From positions 42,481 to 106,480 of IMG/VR virus record IMGVR_UViG_3300000216_000003: DNA of 64,000 nucleotides. One strand, written 5' to 3'. Each line of letters opens with the position of its first letter. Within the stretch, counting starts at the first letter, position 1. Of this stretch, positions 7,529 to 15,004 are shown piece by piece. The position numbers and the translations under genes were made by a program. A model generated the notes under the pieces. That model saw only the letters and a list, made by a program, of their open reading frames with translations. It was not told the DNA's origin and did no database searches. This DNA is from a virus.

Positions 7529-8287
7529 TTATAATGTTCTCGCAATATGTGTAATCAAGGATACTTTCTCTTCTTTATTTAAAGCATCAATCCCATTAAT
7601 AATAATATCATATACTTGCCCTGGTGCATATTGAGCTTCTTGCTCATGTGTTACTACTTCTTGTTCGTGAATAATTGGATTAATATAGTTATTGTAATCT
7701 GCTAATTGTTCATCACGAGGCAAAAGACATTCATGTTTATCAAGATAGTCGAATAGATATTTCTTAAACTTCAATGCTTCATGTTCTGCTGCTTCAATAG
7801 TTCCACAAGAATGTATAGAGAAGAATTTACATAGATCAACACCTGGATTATAATTAATATTCCACCGAACACCAAAATTTTTACCACTTGAAGGTTTTTC
7901 TAAAACATCAGGTCGGCCTTTAACTGTACAACCATTAATCCATGCTGATGGGCGATTACTTTTTTGTTTAGGTGTATCGTAATGTGATCCCCTTTTAATA
8001 ATGTCAACATTTATAATAGTTTCTTCTTTGGTTCTATCTTTATTAGTATTAGGAAATATATCTTTGGGAGTTCGTACTTTATACCCCATACTGAATAAAG
8101 TAATAGACATACGTTGATCTTCTATTGTCCACCAGCGATTATGTCTTCTGGCTGAGGGCGGTAGAGATTGTCCAGTAAATCGTTCAAGAGTATTTAAAGA
8201 TAGTGATGTTTTATCTTTTGAAAAATCATTAGTAATAACTTCAATATATTCTTTTAATAATGGATCACTATAATTAAAATCTGGCAT
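7529..8287 (-). CDS. DUF7662-like plus AP2-like DNA-binding protein
   Basis: 252 aa. N-terminal domain (residues ~28-70: LNTLERFTGQSLPPSARRH..WW..) matches the gene at 6848. The middle (~125-185: NFGVRWN..., SCGTIEAAEHEALKFKKYL) resembles the AP2/ERF-like DNA-binding fold found in phage HNH proteins and integrases. The C-terminal helices are unassigned. Probably a DNA-binding regulator or a remnant of a homing protein without its nuclease. Confidence 0.6.
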   Translation of the reverse strand: MPDFNYSDPLLKEYIEVITNDFSKDKTSLSLNTLERFTGQSLPPSARRHNRWWTIEDQRMSITLFSMGYKVRTPKDIFPNTNKDRTKEETIINVDIIKRGSHYDTPKQKSNRPSAWINGCTVKGRPDVLEKPSSGKNFGVRWNINYNPGVDLCKFFSIHSCGTIEAAEHEALKFKKYLFDYLDKHECLLPRDEQLADYNNYINPIIHEQEVVTHEQEAQYAPGQVYDIIINGIDALNKEEKVSLITHIARTL

Positions 8288-8314
8288 TTAAAAATTTCCT
8301 ATTAAATTAAAACA

Positions 8315-8345
8315 GACGCAATCGCTAGTATAAGCCGACTGCGCC
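8315..8345 (-). terminator. Probable leftward terminator
   Basis: Imperfect stem GCGCAGTCGGC / GCGATTGCGTC (minus strand) followed by TGTTTTAATTTAA, between the genes ending at 8358 and starting at 8287. It may be partly read through since no promoter motif follows. Confidence 0.5.
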
Positions 8346-8357
8346 GTTAGTGGGAAG

Positions 8358-8852
8358 TTAAGGTCTTCTGCAGACCTTTTTACGGCCAGGCCATTGTTTT
8401 TTAGAACAGTCTTGACCAAGTTTTTGTAATTTTTGTATTACTTCGCCTATTGGGTTATTATATGGAAAGAAGCTACCATCATGCATATTCATATTCAATT
8501 CATAATGTATAATAGTACATACTCCAATTCCTTTATCTCCAACTGGAAGTTTAGCAACAAAATGAATATCTTCTTCTCCAGTTAAAATCATTAAACCATG
8601 GCGCAATCGAGATAAGACAATATTCATTTGCTTATCAGAATTAGTTCGACCAATATAGATGGGTGCTCCGGGTTTAATATTTTCTGGGTTCTCTCCAGCC
8701 TTTTTACAGAGTGCGGCAATATAAACTTGATCTTGTTTTTCAATTGGACGGGAATCTGATTTTGAATTTTTCATTGCTACATCTAATACTTTATCAATAG
8801 AAAGCAAATTCACAGTTATAATCCCTAATAAGTTTGAAATGTTGAAATCCAT
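8358..8852 (-). CDS. Hypothetical protein beside radical SAM gene
   Basis: 164 aa. Hydrophobic first 20 residues, a central alpha/beta part with PGAPIYIGRTNSD, and a basic end (PGRKKVCRRP). It overlaps the radical SAM gene by 28 bases, implying coupled translation and a shared pathway. Not recognised. Confidence 0.65.
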   Translation of the reverse strand: MDFNISNLLGIITVNLLSIDKVLDVAMKNSKSDSRPIEKQDQVYIAALCKKAGENPENIKPGAPIYIGRTNSDKQMNIVLSRLRHGLMILTGEEDIHFVAKLPVGDKGIGVCTIIHYELNMNMHDGSFFPYNNPIGEVIQKLQKLGQDCSKKQWPGRKKVCRRP

Positions 8853-10309
8853 TTATCATTAAATGGTGAGATTTGATTATCTTCTTGACTATAACTATCT
8901 TTAGCCATTGTCATATTTACAGCATCAATATACATACTAAAACAACCTTCTTTTGTCTCAAATAATTTTTCATCAATTCCAATATGCAATAATTCTTTTT
9001 CATATTTACGGGCAAGACCAGTATCGATACCAATCTCAATATCTTTAATTTTATCACCGGCTAATTTAAGAGTTAAACCAATTAGCCAATTATTATAATA
9101 ATTAGGATCAAAAGATTCTCCTCTACCAACAGGTTTAAAGTCGAGTAAAGTAATTCTTGCATTTGATAATCCTTGCATATGTGTAATTATATCATAAAAA
9201 TCATGAATAGAGCTACTTCCCATTACATATTGAAAATTAAATTTATAATATTGCGGAGCATCTTTAGTAGTGTTTAATATATCTTCAGAATTAGAGATAC
9301 TAACTGCATAATTAGCTCCTAATTCATCTAATTGTTTTGAATTCTTACGAACATATTCAATATTACGAGTAGTGAAATTAGGAATAATGTCTTGTTTCCG
9401 AAACTGTTCAAGAATCTGTATAAAGTCTGGATGTGTTGTTGGTTCACCTCCTCCAATAGCTACTTCAAAAATATTGGCATCTCCAAGTGTTTTAATAATA
9501 TGAGACATATTATCCAAAGTAGCATGTTTTCCTTTAGTAGAACTACCTTGATAACAAAAACTACAACCAGTTTCACAATAGTCTGTAATCTTTACATCTA
9601 CTAGTTCAGGAGTTGTCGATTTGATATAATCAGGGTGTGAACCATTTAATGTAAACCGTATCTTAGTTCCATTACTTTGATTAAATACAGCCCAATATCC
9701 TTTATCTTTTCTTGCTATTACTTTTAATTTAGCAGCCCCATATGGAACATATTGTTGAATAGCATCTAAAGCATTAGGAGTTTTATACTCATCAGTAACA
9801 TATTCTTCTTTATCTTCATCATAGTATTCAGAATATGTGTCTGCGCTTAAATAATGACCATCCCCATTATCATTTCCACCAAGAATAACAATTTGATCAT
9901 TATTCCCAATATATGCAATAACATCATCTAAAAAATTAGAGTTTGGTTTATTATCCCTATGTGAATATGGAAATGTAAAACTAGACTGATGATCAACATA
10001 AGAGGGCTTAAAACCTTCTACTTCACCTTCATCACCTTCAATATACTGTTTAGCACATTCTTTACCAACACGACGAAAAGTATCTTTTAATGCTCGTCGT
10101 TCAAGAGAGTTCTCTTCTGTTTGTCCTATAATTAAAGATAACATATAATGTTGTTTTGCTATTGGTGAAACTAATGTAAAATCATTCCAACCATATTGAC
10201 CAACATCACTATCTCCAATATCATCAGAGAAAGTATCTTTCTTAAAAACAATTGAGTGACTACTGCTACTATTTGTAGCAAATCCATATCGAATACTAGA
10301 AACTTTCAT
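8825..10309 (-). CDS. Radical SAM enzyme
   Basis: 494 aa. The [4Fe-4S] cluster motif CETGCSFCYQG (C-X3-C-X2-C, about residue 245) and the downstream GGGEPTTHP motif that contacts S-adenosylmethionine identify a radical SAM core in the second half. The first ~230 residues start MKVSSIRYGFATNSSSSHS, an N-terminus I associate with a family of phage and bacterial radical SAM proteins, and may bind substrate. Only one cysteine-bearing stretch (EGCFSMY) lies near the end, so a classical SPASM domain is not obvious. Substrate unknown; peptide or nucleotide modification are both possible. Confidence 0.85.
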   Translation of the reverse strand: MKVSSIRYGFATNSSSSHSIVFKKDTFSDDIGDSDVGQYGWNDFTLVSPIAKQHYMLSLIIGQTEENSLERRALKDTFRRVGKECAKQYIEGDEGEVEGFKPSYVDHQSSFTFPYSHRDNKPNSNFLDDVIAYIGNNDQIVILGGNDNGDGHYLSADTYSEYYDEDKEEYVTDEYKTPNALDAIQQYVPYGAAKLKVIARKDKGYWAVFNQSNGTKIRFTLNGSHPDYIKSTTPELVDVKITDYCETGCSFCYQGSSTKGKHATLDNMSHIIKTLGDANIFEVAIGGGEPTTHPDFIQILEQFRKQDIIPNFTTRNIEYVRKNSKQLDELGANYAVSISNSEDILNTTKDAPQYYKFNFQYVMGSSSIHDFYDIITHMQGLSNARITLLDFKPVGRGESFDPNYYNNWLIGLTLKLAGDKIKDIEIGIDTGLARKYEKELLHIGIDEKLFETKEGCFSMYIDAVNMTMAKDSYSQEDNQISPFNDKWISTFQTY

Positions 10310-10712
10310 CTATATCTACCTCTATAGTTTTAACTTTCTCAAGTTGATGTGTTGAATTAAATACATCATCAACTGGAATAGAAACCTTTTTCTCCCCAGT
10401 CATAAATTCCCCAGTCTTCTTATTTCTATATAAGGTAACATGAAAAGAATTAGATGTAATATTTACTAAATTTAATTCAGGATTGCCTTCTTTATGTTCT
10501 CCATCTAATGACCACTGATGTAGTGCAGTACCATCATCAATAGAATCTGTTATATATCCTATTAATGGATACCCAAGTTTACCTTGAGTAGATATAATAT
10601 CTGCTGTATATTCTCCATTAGCTGTCATCATTGGATCTTTTAGTCTTAATAATCGTTTTGAAGCAGATGGTAATCCATTTAACTTTGGTTGTGTAATTGG
10701 AGTATCACTCAT
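10296..10712 (-). CDS. Small beta protein upstream of radical SAM gene
   Basis: 138 aa from the ATG at 10,712 (MSDTPITQPKLNG); a GAAGG site precedes it. A segment PLIGYITDSIDDGTALHQW resembles RHIGYIEDNNKLHAW in the upstream gene, so the two share a small beta domain. It overlaps both neighbours; a partner or substrate of the radical SAM enzyme is a reasonable hypothesis only. Confidence 0.65.
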   Translation of the reverse strand: MSDTPITQPKLNGLPSASKRLLRLKDPMMTANGEYTADIISTQGKLGYPLIGYITDSIDDGTALHQWSLDGEHKEGNPELNLVNITSNSFHVTLYRNKKTGEFMTGEKKVSIPVDDVFNSTHQLEKVKTIEVDIDESF

Positions 10713-10917
10713 TTTGAATACCTTCAAATATTGGTTCTATAATTGAATAATCTTCTACATTATAAACACTATTACCATCATCATCCCAAGCATGTAACTT
10801 ATTATTATCTTCAATATAACCAATATGTCTGAAAGGATGTCTTCCTTTCTTTGTAATATAGTGGATCCAAGATCCAGTTTTTGTTTTAAGTAAAGAAGGG
10901 TTACTCCAGTCGATCAT
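10705..10917 (-). CDS. 70-aa protein, first gene of radical SAM operon
   Basis: Start placed at the ATG of MIDWSNPSL (10,915-10,917), which has GGAG 8 bases upstream. A longer reading back to 11,034 would run through the promoter copy at 10,948-10,961 and is rejected. The body (FRHIGYIEDNNKLHAWDDDG) is related to the following gene. Confidence 0.65.
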   Translation of the reverse strand: MIDWSNPSLLKTKTGSWIHYITKKGRHPFRHIGYIEDNNKLHAWDDDGNSVYNVEDYSIIEPIFEGIQNE

Positions 10918-10947
10918 TATTAGTACTCCAATAAGTAAATTATATTC

Positions 10948-10961
10948 TATTATATCTATAT
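10948..10961 (-). promoter_or_regulatory. Phage promoter motif for radical SAM operon
   Basis: Minus strand ATATAGATATAATA about 31 bases before the ATG at 10,917. Back to back with a plus-strand copy at 10,989. Confidence 0.75.
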
Positions 10962-10988
10962 GAGATAATTGAAAGCTTGAATCAAAAA

Positions 10989-11005
10989 TATATAGATATA
11001 ATATA
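10989..11005 (+). promoter_or_regulatory. Phage promoter motif for gene at 11,058
   Basis: TATATAGATATAATATA; forms a divergent pair with the copy at 10,948-10,961. Confidence 0.75.
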
Positions 11006-11057
11006 TTAGAATCTAATATTTTTAGATTTTTCATTTTACCTTTAAGGAGCCTAACCT

Positions 11058-11408
11058 ATGTCTGAAGAAAATACACCTACCCACGAAGCACAGTCTGATA
11101 CTCAAACAGAGCCCACAGAAGAACAAAAACAATTATTTATGCAGAAGATGCAAATGAAAGCTCAACAAGAAGCTTTACTAAAACATCAAATTGTTCAGTC
11201 TGCGTCTACAATTTTAGCTGGCATTTTTTCAAATACAACATCAAGTGTCGGTGGAATTAATAGTGATCCAACTAAGAATCTAGCTATTCGCAATAAGAGA
11301 CTAGAAAAAGTCGGAGTTGCCGTAGATACTGCTATTACACTTATTTCTTATGTTAATGGTCTTGATCTTGATAAAGATGTCAAGAAGATGGGCCAAGAAA
11401 AGAAATAA
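11058..11408 (+). CDS. Hypothetical helical protein, rightward in left arm
   Basis: 116 aa with its own promoter (10,989-11,005) and an AAGGAG ribosome site. Thr/Glu/Gln-rich N-terminus, a Met/Gln-rich helix (LFMQKMQMKAQQEALLKHQ), a small-residue stretch (ILAGIFSNTTSSVGG) and a final helix pair. Reads like a structural or scaffolding-type helical protein; function unknown. Confidence 0.7.
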   Translation: MSEENTPTHEAQSDTQTEPTEEQKQLFMQKMQMKAQQEALLKHQIVQSASTILAGIFSNTTSSVGGINSDPTKNLAIRNKRLEKVGVAVDTAITLISYVNGLDLDKDVKKMGQEKK

Positions 11409-11430
11409 AATATATTTTTATTTTACAAGT

Positions 11431-11469
11431 AATAACTCAGGTTACTATCTCGAGTAAACCTGAGTTATT
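11431..11469. terminator. Perfect inverted repeat, likely terminator
   Basis: 13-bp perfect stem AATAACTCAGGTT / AACCTGAGTTATT with a 13-base loop. It follows the rightward gene ending at 11,408 and could also end a leftward transcript from 11,651; no long T run on either side. Confidence 0.6.
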
Positions 11470-11645
11470 ACTTCATTTCATGGACAACTCTACCCCCATG
11501 AAATACTACCATAATTTTAAGCATTATCTTTATAATAGAGACAATGCTGCCGTAAGTTAACATGGGTAAAGTTAAAACTCACACCAGTATAATACTTAAA
11601 CTATAGCGGGCCACCGACTTATAGAGTATAGTGGCGGTAGCTTGA
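11470..11645 (-). ncRNA. Candidate non-coding transcript downstream of a leftward promoter
   Basis: No ORF with a ribosome site is seen on either strand. The minus strand begins just after a promoter copy (11,651-11,665) and holds hairpins AGCATT..AATGCT near 11,520-11,550 and ATTTCATGG..CCCATGAAAT near 11,476-11,505, ending at the inverted repeat 11,431-11,469. Candidate small RNA of ~200 nt; weak evidence. Confidence 0.35.
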
Positions 11646-11650
11646 TATTA

Positions 11651-11665
11651 TATTATATCTATATC
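11651..11665 (-). promoter_or_regulatory. Phage promoter motif without following gene
   Basis: Minus strand GATATAGATATAATA preceded by TTT. The next leftward feature is a gene-free 200-base stretch. Confidence 0.65.
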
Positions 11666-11671
11666 AAATCC

Positions 11672-11690
11672 TTTAAAAAATAAAGGACGT
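11672..11690 (-). terminator. Hairpin after the 13,322-11,694 operon
   Basis: Stem TCCTTT/AAAGGA around an A/T loop, immediately after the last gene of the leftward array and before a new promoter. Confidence 0.5.
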
Positions 11691-11693
11691 TTT

Positions 11694-11903
11694 TTACGCC
11701 CAGTACAGTTTATTATATCTAATTACATTTTCTGTTGGATCTCCAATCATTTCTATAGCATAAGGAGAACGTCTGCAAATAGCATATGCATTCTCTTCGA
11801 TTGGGGTATCTCTAAATTTTATTAATATATTTACCCAAATATTATCCCAATATCTCCAAGACTTATTATCTAATAATAATGTATATGCATAGGATAATCT
11901 CAT
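11694..11903 (-). CDS. ENA-family small protein 7 (last of leftward array)
   Basis: 69 aa from ATG at 11,903, which has GGAGT 6 bases upstream; the longer TTG start is less likely. Family features: DTPIEENAYAICRRS in the middle and DPTENVIRYNKLYWA at the end. It is the last gene of the array and its end reads WA rather than WS: the AGT of the TGGAGT ribosome site is missing, as expected with no gene following. Confidence 0.65.
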   Translation of the reverse strand: MRLSYAYTLLLDNKSWRYWDNIWVNILIKFRDTPIEENAYAICRRSPYAIEMIGDPTENVIRYNKLYWA

Positions 11904-11905
11904 TT

Positions 11906-12115
11906 TTAACTCCAATATAATTTATTATAGTTTTCGACTGCTGTTGTTGGATTCTTAATTACTTCTATAGTATGGTCTGCTACTCTACATATTTTATATG
12001 CATTCTCTTCAGTTGGTGTTTTCTCAAATTCTAATAGTAATAATTTCCATTTAATATCCCAAGAAGTATGTGGTGGTTCTTTTAACATTTGAACAAATTT
12101 ATCAGATAATTCCAC
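11906..12115 (-). CDS. ENA-family small protein 6
   Basis: 69 aa from a GTG that follows TTGGAG by 6 bases. Carries KTPTEENAYKICRVADH and NPTTAVENYNKLYWS. The WS codons (TGGAGT) are the ribosome site of the next gene. Small alpha-helical protein of unknown role. Confidence 0.65.
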   Translation of the reverse strand: MELSDKFVQMLKEPPHTSWDIKWKLLLLEFEKTPTEENAYKICRVADHTIEVIKNPTTAVENYNKLYWS

Positions 12116-12117
12116 TA

Positions 12118-12330
12118 TTAACTCCAATATAATTTATTATAAGTTTCGACTGCTGGTGTTGGATCTTTAATATTATTAATAGATTTAGGAAAAAATTTAC
12201 AAACAATACATGCATTCTCTTCACTTGGTTTTCTGTGAAAATTCAATAAAGCTTGTTTATACCCCCTATTATTTCTTTTCTTCCTCCATTTTTTATTTAT
12301 AATCTTAATAGATTCTTCGGATAATTTCAT
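12118..12330 (-). CDS. ENA-family small protein 5
   Basis: 70 aa from ATG at 12,330. Basic N-terminus (KKWRKKRNNRG), then RKPSEENACIVCKFF and DPTPAVETYNKLYWS. Its ATG overlaps the upstream gene's stop (TAATG). Confidence 0.65.
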   Translation of the reverse strand: MKLSEESIKIINKKWRKKRNNRGYKQALLNFHRKPSEENACIVCKFFPKSINNIKDPTPAVETYNKLYWS

Positions 12331-12599
12331 TAAGACCACCACATCTTATGATATGTTATGACTGTTTCTGGGACATCTTTACAATACTTCAATATATCTG
12401 GATATACTTGTATTAATTTATTTATATCAGAAATTGATATATCTTCATACTTATATGATTCTTTATTCTTAAACCATTCATAATAACCATGTGAATTTAA
12501 CATAATATGTAGAGATGCTGTTAGTCTATTTTGACTATCGGGGATATAATCAACAGGACATTCAATAGTCGCTTTTTTTACCGTTGTATTTATTTGCAT
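12330..12599 (-). CDS. ENA-family-related protein 4
   Basis: 89 aa from ATG at 12,599 (MQINTTVKK), chosen because AGGAGGTATA lies directly before it; the longer frame overlaps the upstream gene. The central ENA motif is not obvious, but the tail DVPETVITYHKMWWS is of the family type. It may be a diverged member or a different body with a family tail. Confidence 0.6.
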   Translation of the reverse strand: MQINTTVKKATIECPVDYIPDSQNRLTASLHIMLNSHGYYEWFKNKESYKYEDISISDINKLIQVYPDILKYCKDVPETVITYHKMWWS

Positions 12600-12838
12600 T
12601 ATACCTCCTGTAGTTTTATATATGTCTTTAGTTCTTGAGTAGGGTTTATAACCCAAGCATAGAATGTGTTGCTCCATGTTTGTTGTTCTGAATGTCTTTG
12701 TCTAAACATATGATATATATTTATAGCGTTTTCGAACGTTGGATCGGCTGCCATCTTAAAGAATCCGTCTCGCCATTCAATTTCATCTGGAGTGGTAGAG
12801 TGCCAGGATTGAGTAATTATGTCTTCTCGTAAGTGCAT
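12599..12838 (-). CDS. ENA-family small protein 3
   Basis: 79 aa. Middle motif ADPTFENAINIYHMF, end NPTQELKTYIKLQEV; QEV is encoded CAGGAGGTA, a full ribosome site for the next gene. Preceded by GGAGTCTTA and ATG. Confidence 0.65.
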   Translation of the reverse strand: MHLREDIITQSWHSTTPDEIEWRDGFFKMAADPTFENAINIYHMFRQRHSEQQTWSNTFYAWVINPTQELKTYIKLQEV

Positions 12839-13083
12839 TAAGACTCCATTAGTTTTACGTAGTTGATTAGTTCTTGAGATGGGTCTTCGAACCAGGTGAA
12901 GAAAGAACCCTTATCCCATATATCATTATCGAAATTATTAATTTTATATTGGTATATATTTATGGCATTTTCGAATGTTGGATTATTGTGGAATATTAAA
13001 AACACTTCTTTCCAATCATCATGTTTCCATACATCTTCATCAACATCTATTAAATCGCAAAGTACTTCTTTTGATAATTGCAT
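12838..13083 (-). CDS. ENA-family small protein 2
   Basis: 81 aa from ATG at 13,083 (MQLSKEVLCDL). Middle NNPTFENAINIYQYK, end DPSQELINYVKLMES. Its last 16 codons are the same at DNA level as those of the gene at 13,083-13,322 (49-bp perfect repeat), while the bodies differ. Confidence 0.65.
   Translation of the reverse strand: MQLSKEVLCDLIDVDEDVWKHDDWKEVFLIFHNNPTFENAINIYQYKINNFDNDIWDKGSFFTWFEDPSQELINYVKLMES
12846..12894. repeat. 49-bp direct repeat, copy 1 (tail-coding)
   Basis: Identical to 13,091-13,139; encodes the shared C-terminal segment WFEDPSQELINYVKLM of two adjacent paralogs. Confidence 0.85.
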
Positions 13084-13322
13084 TAGGAATCCATTAGTTT
13101 TACGTAGTTGATTAGTTCTTGAGATGGGTCTTCGAACCAAGAGAGGAAGCCGATTGAAGTCCATGCGTTATTCTCAAAATGTTTCGATTTTAAATGATAT
13201 ATATTTATAGCATTTTCAAGTGTAGGCTCTTTCATAAATAATATAAAACTATTTTTCCATTCTGGATCAGTTTTCCAATAGCTATGCATTACTGTATTTT
13301 CTGTATCATGAGTTAGTTTCAT
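13083..13322 (-). CDS. ENA-family small protein 1 (first of leftward array)
   Basis: 79 aa, first gene of a seven-gene leftward unit. ATG at 13,320-13,322 with GAAGGA upstream. Middle KEPTLENAINIYHLK, end DPSQELINYVKLMDS. Relatives of this family also open the rightward arm (14,741 and 15,535), so the family flanks the gene-free region on both sides. Confidence 0.65.
   Translation of the reverse strand: MKLTHDTENTVMHSYWKTDPEWKNSFILFMKEPTLENAINIYHLKSKHFENNAWTSIGFLSWFEDPSQELINYVKLMDS
13091..13139. repeat. 49-bp direct repeat, copy 2 (tail-coding)
   Basis: Identical to 12,846-12,894. The surrounding coding sequence has diverged, pointing to recent duplication or gene conversion of the tail. 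Confidence 0.85.
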
Positions 13323-13475
13323 TATATTTTTCCTTCGTTAATTTATTTAGCTGTAAAAATACATTTTCGCTATATTTTATCAAAGATGAAGAAAATATAA
13401 ACGAAGATACATCAAACACGTCGTTGAGCCTCCCACGGCAAATGAAAAGATTAAATTTAAAACCCTTTCATTAAA

Positions 13476-13490
13476 ATAATATCTATATAT
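13476..13490 (-). promoter_or_regulatory. Phage promoter motif (TATTAT variant), leftward array
   Basis: Minus strand ATATATAGATATTAT; leaves a ~145-base leader before the ATG at 13,322. Confidence 0.7.
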
Positions 13491-14061
13491 TAGTTTTGAA
13501 AACTTGGAAGCGGCCAGGGGATTCCTCTCTTCCTTTATTTTTTATGTATATTCAATAAAAAATCATAAATTTTAATGTAATTATACATAATTTTTATAAA
13601 TCTAACTATTAACTTAAAAAAACAGAGTTTCAGCGCGACGGCGAAACCCTAACAAAAGCTGTTAAGTTTTTAACTATATCAAATACTGAGTTAGACCTCC
13701 CACTTAAAAAATTTTTAGAAAAAAATGCCCCGTAAAACTATTCTAACTTCTATTAAGTAGTTTCACTTCTGAGACCAGAGTGCTACTTTTACTTAGCTCC
13801 TTAGAATAGGAAGAGTTAAGACAACTCACTTTGAATTATCTTAAGTACAAGTTTATTATTTCTATTAATTCTTAGTATTTTATTTTTTAATTTAATTAAC
13901 TTATTGTCTTAGTTTACTTTAAAATCTTTAAGAAAGATATAATGAGTAATAGATACTATCTAGTTCAATTTCTTTTGGTTATGGAATATTATATATATAT
14001 ATTCTTGGTTCTTCACACTTTGACCTAATAAGTCCTTATTTTTACTGTATTTTTTAAAACT

Positions 14062-14079
14062 TATATATAGATATTATAA
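14062..14079 (+). promoter_or_regulatory. Phage promoter motif (TATTAT variant), gene at 14,136
   Basis: TATATATAGATATTATAA; same TATTAT variant as the leftward promoter at the other edge of the gene-free region. Confidence 0.7.
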
Positions 14080-14135
14080 AGTAAAGAATAGGGTTATTTT
14101 TCAGACTTAACTTAAATACAGGGAGTATACTCAAA

Positions 14136-14633
14136 ATGAATACTGAAGATCAGCATATGCGCGGAGTTAATGAAGTGGTAATTAATAAGGTTCCTTATAT
14201 ATCGGTTACTTATGGGAGACGAGGAAACGATAATTATAGAAACCATCGTATACCTCTTGATGGAAGGTATGATAAAAAAGATGCATTCAAGATAGGGAAA
14301 TTCTTGCGAATGGATATATCATTTGGAAATCCAGATGCAACTGTTGAAAGTACTATAAGAAACCATAAAGAATTATCACATCTAGAATATAGTGGATTAG
14401 ATTCTACAAATACTAGTGGGATTGCTGGGGTTTTTTTTACTAAAAATAACAATAGCTGGCGAGCTTATTTTGGAACACCTAGTACATCTACTCATAAAAG
14501 CGCATCTTTTTCTATTAAAAAATTCGGGAATGATAAAGCCAAACGAAAGGCAATTACTCTAAGAAAATTATGGGAAGGTGGCTCTAATATTACCCGCAAA
14601 GAATTTCTAAAGATGATCTCCGGCGTTTGTTAA
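14136..14633 (+). CDS. AP2-like DNA-binding protein
   Basis: 165 aa, first gene of the rightward arm, in its own unit (promoter 14,062, terminator 14,645). Residues ~88-150 (SGIAGVFFTKNNNSWRAYF ... SASFSIKKFG ... AITLRKLW) match the three strands plus helix of AP2 domains common in phage HNH homing nucleases, but no HNH nuclease motif is visible. The N-terminal ~85 residues also look like a short beta domain. A DNA-binding regulator placed beside the divergent region is a plausible role. Confidence 0.65.
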   Translation: MNTEDQHMRGVNEVVINKVPYISVTYGRRGNDNYRNHRIPLDGRYDKKDAFKIGKFLRMDISFGNPDATVESTIRNHKELSHLEYSGLDSTNTSGIAGVFFTKNNNSWRAYFGTPSTSTHKSASFSIKKFGNDKAKRKAITLRKLWEGGSNITRKEFLKMISGVC

Positions 14634-14644
14634 TCTTTTCAACT

Positions 14645-14677
14645 GCTCCTAGGACTTTCCTAGGGGCTTTTATTTTT
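14645..14677 (+). terminator. Intrinsic terminator
   Basis: Stem GCTCCTAGG/CCTAGGGGC followed by TTTTATTTTT. Confidence 0.9.
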
Positions 14678-14685
14678 GGACCAAA

Positions 14686-14704
14686 GATATATAGATATAA
14701 TATA
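14686..14704 (+). promoter_or_regulatory. Phage promoter motif, operon from 14,741
   Basis: GATATATAGATATAATATA directly after a terminator. Confidence 0.8.
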
Positions 14705-14740
14705 TTGAAAATAAATTTTTAAGAATTATAGGAATTTAAT

Positions 14741-15004
14741 ATGTGGATTGATGAGAATGATTTAAGAGTATTACATGTATATGATCTCGATCTATTTGAA
14801 CTTGGTCGATTACCGTCTGATAAACAAATACAAAATAATCCAGATGTTGTGTCAATGGAAGACTGCATAGAACTTTTAAACTATGTCGAAGTTGATGAAG
14901 ATGAAGCATTAGAATTAATCCGCAAGTGGAAGTTCACAATTAAATATATTGAGGAACCGACAATTGCAGTTACTAATTATCATACTCTATTATGGGAAGT
15001 TTAA
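14741..15004 (+). CDS. ENA-type tail small protein
   Basis: 87 aa, acidic. The body differs from the leftward family, but the end EEPTIAVTNYHTLLWEV follows its tail pattern (P[TS]..V..Y..L.W). Helical, function unknown. The stop overlaps the next ATG region (TTTAAATG). Confidence 0.65.
   Translation: MWIDENDLRVLHVYDLDLFELGRLPSDKQIQNNPDVVSMEDCIELLNYVEVDEDEALELIRKWKFTIKYIEEPTIAVTNYHTLLWEV

Larger units (their letters stand above)
13323..14135. other. 813-base gene-free divergent region, candidate origin/switch
   Basis: No ORF with a ribosome site on either strand. Extremely AT-rich, with outward promoter copies at both ends (13,476-13,490 leftward; 14,062-14,079 rightward). Inside lie a small GC-rich hairpin near 13,627-13,650 (GTTTCAGC/GCGAAAC), a GGAAG/CTTCC hairpin near 13,507-13,534 and long A/T runs. 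All genes left of it are (nearly) leftward and all right of it rightward, as expected for a replication origin or the point where two transcription programmes diverge. Origin function is inference. Confidence 0.5.

Noticed and set aside
10918-11034. N-terminal extension of the gene at 10,705
   Set aside because: It would be encoded by a promoter copy and an A/T-rich intergenic region.
11470-11645. Retron or reverse-transcriptase-linked RNA
   Set aside because: No reverse transcriptase gene is present in the window.
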